Shown: in pieces, positions 61,660 through 64,000 of the stretch | How positions within the stretch are numbered: position 1 is the first letter of the stretch | Layout of the letters: every line of letters begins with the position of its first letter | Assembly (NCBI GenBank): GCA_016124315.1 | Contig: WGNW01000022.1 | Location: 1 to 64,000 of the forward strand | Source of the DNA: Alphaproteobacteria bacterium | Lineage (GTDB): Bacteria > Pseudomonadota > Alphaproteobacteria > SMXS01 | Length of the DNA stretch: 64,000 nucleotides | Direction of reading: 5' to 3' | Program-made: the position numbers and the translations under genes | Notes under the pieces: model-generated | Seen by the model: the letters and a program-made list of their open reading frames with translations, nothing else | Databases searched by the model: none | What the model was told of the DNA's origin: nothing

Positions 61660-62094
61660 TCAGGGTTCGGTGAACACCGTGCCTTGCTGCGACGGATTCG
61701 AAAAGCGGTAGGTGGGCAGCGCGCGGACCTGGGCGGCGGCGGCGTTGACCGCCAGCTTCGCGCCGCCGTCGGAAACCACGACGTCACTCCACTCGAGCGC
61801 CACCGGCCGGCTCGCGCCGGCGGATGATTCCAGGCCGACGATGAGCCGGCGCACGTTGCCGTCGCCGTCCACCTGCACGGCCTCGATCTCGCCGAGCGGC
61901 GTATCACGCGCCGTGGTGATCTCCCGGCCGATCAGGTCGTTGGCCGATACCGCGCCGACCTGCGCGGCATCGTGCTGCGACGGCTTGGAGACGTCGGTGA
62001 CCACCGCCGGATTGGCGGGAGTCTCGGCCCACGCCGCCGGCCCGAGTGCCAGACCGAACAGCCCGGCAAGGACGCACTTCGCCTCTACCTTCAC
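61660..62094 (-). CDS. Secreted PRC-barrel domain protein
   Basis: A 144-residue protein with a signal peptide (1-23, ending AWA) and a PRC-barrel (about 50-125; DLIGREITTARDTPLGEIEA). The start is GTG 62094 with GGAGCGGG upstream. An EcfG-like promoter lies upstream on the minus strand. Periplasmic PRC-barrel proteins of this sort are poorly characterised. Confidence 0.82.
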   Translation of the reverse strand: MKVEAKCVLAGLFGLALGPAAWAETPANPAVVTDVSKPSQHDAAQVGAVSANDLIGREITTARDTPLGEIEAVQVDGDGNVRRLIVGLESSAGASRPVALEWSDVVVSDGGAKLAVNAAAAQVRALPTYRFSNPSQQGTVFTEP

Positions 62095-62131
62095 GTTCCC
62101 GCTCCGTCGGCTCGTTTCGTTGCGCTACATC

Positions 62132-62156
62132 AACAAGGCTGGAAAGGCGAAGTTCC
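62132..62156 (-). promoter_or_regulatory. EcfG-like promoter (minus strand)
   Basis: On the minus strand GGAAC (62156-62152), 17 bases, GTT (62134-62132). It is 38 bases upstream of the PRC-barrel gene's GTG start. The base before GTT is T, so it is a slightly weaker match. Confidence 0.55.
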
Positions 62157-62200
62157 CCGCCGGATGCGGCGGTTGCAACGCGGCCCGCCCGCGATTTCTC

Positions 62201-62226
62201 GGAACACCGGCCCCGTCCCGGGTGTT
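62201..62226 (+). promoter_or_regulatory. EcfG-like promoter
   Basis: GGAAC (62201-62205), 17 bases, TGTT (62223-62226). It lies 40 bases before the ATG at 62266. It is divergent from the one at 62132-62156. Confidence 0.6.
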
Positions 62227-62265
62227 GGATTTGCGAAAACCGCGGCTCACAGAAAGGAGCAGGCC

Positions 62266-62817
62266 ATGAACGCGTATCGCAATCGCCCCGAGGCCCTTCC
62301 CCGGCAGACGGACGGCGAAGGCCGCCATCCCTCGGAGAACTACCGCGCCAACCAGCGCCGGGATCGCCCGCGCGACGCCGCGCGGGAAACCGCCTACGGC
62401 GTGGGCGTGGACGCAGCCTACACGGCGCCCCGCCGGCAGGCCGGCCGGACGCCGGATCCCGCCTCGCACGGCGAACCCCACTGGGAGCACGAGCAGGACT
62501 TCCAGGCCCACCATCCGGGCTACCACAAGCATGTCGCCGGGCAGGGCAGCGAGGGCGGCTTCTGGACCCAGGACGTGGACGACAGCCCCGACGACCGGCT
62601 GACCGGCGAGGAACTGCGCCGCTACCTGCCCGAGGACCACGATTACATGGCATGGCGGGAAGACCAGATGCGCGCCCACGACCAGGACTATGCCGCCTGG
62701 CGCGACGCCCGCCACCGCGCCTACGACGACGACTATGCGCGCTGGCGCCGGGAACGGCGGGGCGCCTTCGTTCGCGAGTTCGAGGACTGGCGCAGCCGGC
62801 GGCGTGACGGCGACTGA
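62266..62817 (+). CDS. Hydrophilic low-complexity hypothetical protein, stress-regulated
   Basis: A 183-residue, strongly charged protein rich in Asp, Arg, His, Tyr and Trp. The tail contains a repeated pattern: DYMAWREDQMRAHD, DYAAWRDARHRAYD, DYARWRRERRGAF, a 13-14-residue D-Y-x-x-W-R repeat. I recognise no enzyme domain; it looks like an extended protein of the kind made in stress. AAAGGAG precedes the ATG, and an EcfG-like promoter lies upstream. Confidence 0.75.
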   Translation: MNAYRNRPEALPRQTDGEGRHPSENYRANQRRDRPRDAARETAYGVGVDAAYTAPRRQAGRTPDPASHGEPHWEHEQDFQAHHPGYHKHVAGQGSEGGFWTQDVDDSPDDRLTGEELRRYLPEDHDYMAWREDQMRAHDQDYAAWRDARHRAYDDDYARWRRERRGAFVREFEDWRSRRRDGD

Positions 62818-62849
62818 GGGCGTCCGGCGGTGACGGGCCTCGCCGGCGG

Positions 62850-63452
62850 CTAATCCTCGGCGAGGTCGTCGACCTGCTTCATGACGTCCTCGAGGGAGGA
62901 ACTGCTCAGGCCGCGCTTGCGCGACGGGGTGCGGCCCTCCATCAGGTCCTCCATCTCGGCGCGGGCACGGGCGACGCGGCTCTTGATGGTGCCCACCGGG
63001 CAGCCGCACAGCTTGGCCGCCTCCTCGTAGGAAAAGCCGCCCGCGCCGACCAGGATGAGGGCGTCCCGGCGCGACGGCGACAGCTGCATCAGCGCCCGCT
63101 GGACGTCGCCCAGTTCGAGCTGGGCGTCCTGGACCGGGGACGTCGACAGGCTGCGCTCGGCCATGGCCTCGTCCCATTCCCCGGTGAACCGCTGCCGGCG
63201 GACCCCGGACAGGAACAGGTTGCGGAGGATGACGAACATCCACGCCTTGAAATTGGTGCCGGCGCGGAACCGCCGGCGCGCGTTCCACGCATTGAGAAGC
63301 GCGTCCTGGACGAGGTCGTCCGCCCGGTCGACCGAACCGGCCAGGCTGCGCGCGAACGCCCGCAGGTGCGGAATGACCTCGCGGAGCTGCCGCTCGAACG
63401 CCTCGTCGTCGAGAGCCGTGGGCTCGTGCCCCGGCTCATCCCACTTTTCCAT
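62850..63452 (-). CDS. ECF sigma factor, EcfG-like
   Basis: A 200-residue sigma factor with region 2 (LREVIPHLRAFARSL, DDLVQDALLNAWNARRRF, AWMFVILRNLFLS) and region 4 (LSPSRRDALILVGAGGFSYE, CPVGTIKSRVARARAEM). The sequence resembles the EcfG general-stress group, and a 30-residue Ser-rich tail is extra. No NepR or PhyR gene is next to it in the window. EcfG-type promoters in the window would be its targets if the assignment is right. ATG 63452 is taken at the start of conserved sequence. Confidence 0.85.
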   Translation of the reverse strand: MEKWDEPGHEPTALDDEAFERQLREVIPHLRAFARSLAGSVDRADDLVQDALLNAWNARRRFRAGTNFKAWMFVILRNLFLSGVRRQRFTGEWDEAMAERSLSTSPVQDAQLELGDVQRALMQLSPSRRDALILVGAGGFSYEEAAKLCGCPVGTIKSRVARARAEMEDLMEGRTPSRKRGLSSSSLEDVMKQVDDLAED

Positions 63453-63612
63453 GAACAAGGTTGTCCTCTGCTTTCTGGACTCCGGAACGACTGCTCGCAC
63501 GGGAGCCGGCATACGGCCTCGTCGGTTCCTTGCGGCTCGGGGACGTTAAACGCCAGGGCCGCCTACTTGGCAGCACCCTACAGAGGCGGAGGGCGGAGTG
63601 TCTTAACCTGGA

Positions 63613-64000
63613 TTAGAGGGGGCTGCGATCCGTCTGGCCATTGCCCTTGGAGCCGTTGCCCTGCACCGCCAGGCTGAGACGGCGGGGAAACGAATCCAGC
63701 CGGAGATAGGACGGGTCGAAGTCGCACAGCGCCACCAGCCCGTCCCGGTCGAGCAGCTCGATCCACTGCCCGGAGCGGGCGATCAGTTGCCGGTCGCGGA
63801 ACTTCATCAGGATGCGGTTGACGTGGATGGCGGTGAGGCCGAGCGCATCGCCGATGACCGACTGGGTCAGCGGCAGCCGGAAGCCGGCGCCGTCGCCCTC
63901 GTTGACGATGAGCGCGCGCCGGTGCATCTCCAGCAGGAAATGGGCGATGCGCTCCGACGCGTTGCGCCGTCCGTTGCGGACGATCTGCTCGCGCAGGATC
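63613..64000 (-). CDS. Crp/Fnr-family regulator, C-terminal part (cut by window end)
   Basis: The frame is open through the right edge, beginning ILREQIVRNGRRNASERIAH and continuing through the Crp-type helix-turn-helix (LTQSVIGDALGLTAIHVNRI) to a short tail. It lacks the sensory barrel only because the window ends. It ends about 160 bases from the sigma factor start, same strand. Confidence 0.88.
   Translation of the reverse strand, partial: ILREQIVRNGRRNASERIAHFLLEMHRRALIVNEGDGAGFRLPLTQSVIGDALGLTAIHVNRILMKFRDRQLIARSGQWIELLDRDGLVALCDFDPSYLRLDSFPRRLSLAVQGNGSKGNGQTDRSPL

Noticed and set aside
1-64000. CRISPR arrays, tRNA or rRNA genes, prophage or conjugative modules
   Set aside because: No regularly spaced repeats, cloverleaf-like segments, rRNA sequence, integrase, portal or transfer genes were seen. 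Only the IS5-type fragment at the left edge is mobile DNA.

Overview
The window is high-GC, densely packed bacterial DNA with strong G/C preference at third codon positions and clear Shine-Dalgarno sites. The gene content fits a free-living alphaproteobacterium: EcfG-type promoters (GGAAC-N17-CGTT), an EcfG-like sigma factor, YdcH/DUF465, an NsrR-type Rrf2 regulator, sphingomonad-style TonB-dependent receptors, Ku/LigD end joining and several cytochromes P450. I cannot name the genus. No rRNA, tRNA or CRISPR array was recognised.

Layout. 1-141: end of an IS5-family element. 138-9410: accessory and housekeeping genes (small DUF6894-like protein, Crp/Fnr regulator, DUF983 protein, S1/P1 nuclease-like protein, K+ channel, GFA protein, SDR, repeat lipoprotein, SnoaL protein, methyltransferase, GlxA-type regulator). 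9491-25643: PNPOx-like protein, D,D-carboxypeptidase with SPOR domain, SnoaL, Nudix, a truncated haemoglobin/NsrR divergon with a visible operator, DUF465, DksA-like, SYLF, O-acetylhomoserine sulfhydrylase, Ca/Na exchanger, thioesterase, an RND efflux pair, an MltF-like transglycosylase and another SnoaL protein. 26103-31681: two paralogous TonB-dependent receptors, each with its own terminator. 31820-37237: RlmJ, transglutaminase-like protein, a P450, a winged-helix protein, a PRC-barrel protein and an AI-2E-family permease. 37470-41306: a tonB-exbB-exbD-exbD-TPR operon on the minus strand. 41465-48703: two-component system, SecDF fusion, UppP, TatA and a VanX-like dipeptidase. 48716-57533: GST, membrane protein, 7Fe ferredoxin, then the P450 island and a Rieske protein. 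57612-64000: a stress and NHEJ region (split LigD, Ku, PRC-barrel proteins, ECF sigma factor, partial Crp/Fnr regulator).

The most unusual part is the P450 island at 50391-56200. A two-gene cassette is duplicated in tandem. Each copy has a canonical P450 with an intact FGVGPHxCPG haem loop, followed at once by a P450-fold homologue in which the haem-ligand region reads FGLGKPSRHP, so the Cys is Arg. The replacement is identical in both copies, which argues for a selected function rather than decay. A divergent 7Fe ferredoxin lies upstream. Downstream is a Rieske-type protein whose first mononuclear-iron His is Gln. A near-palindromic element, TCA-AGC(A/G)-TGA, lies upstream of both P450 pairs and recurs upstream of both TonB receptors, with a weaker match before the tonB operon. 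This suggests one regulon joining outer-membrane uptake of a substrate to its oxidation. That regulon is an inference from sequence, not a demonstrated fact.

Other points to check are an S1/P1 nuclease homologue missing several zinc ligands, five EcfG-type promoters, and LigD divided into two overlapping genes.
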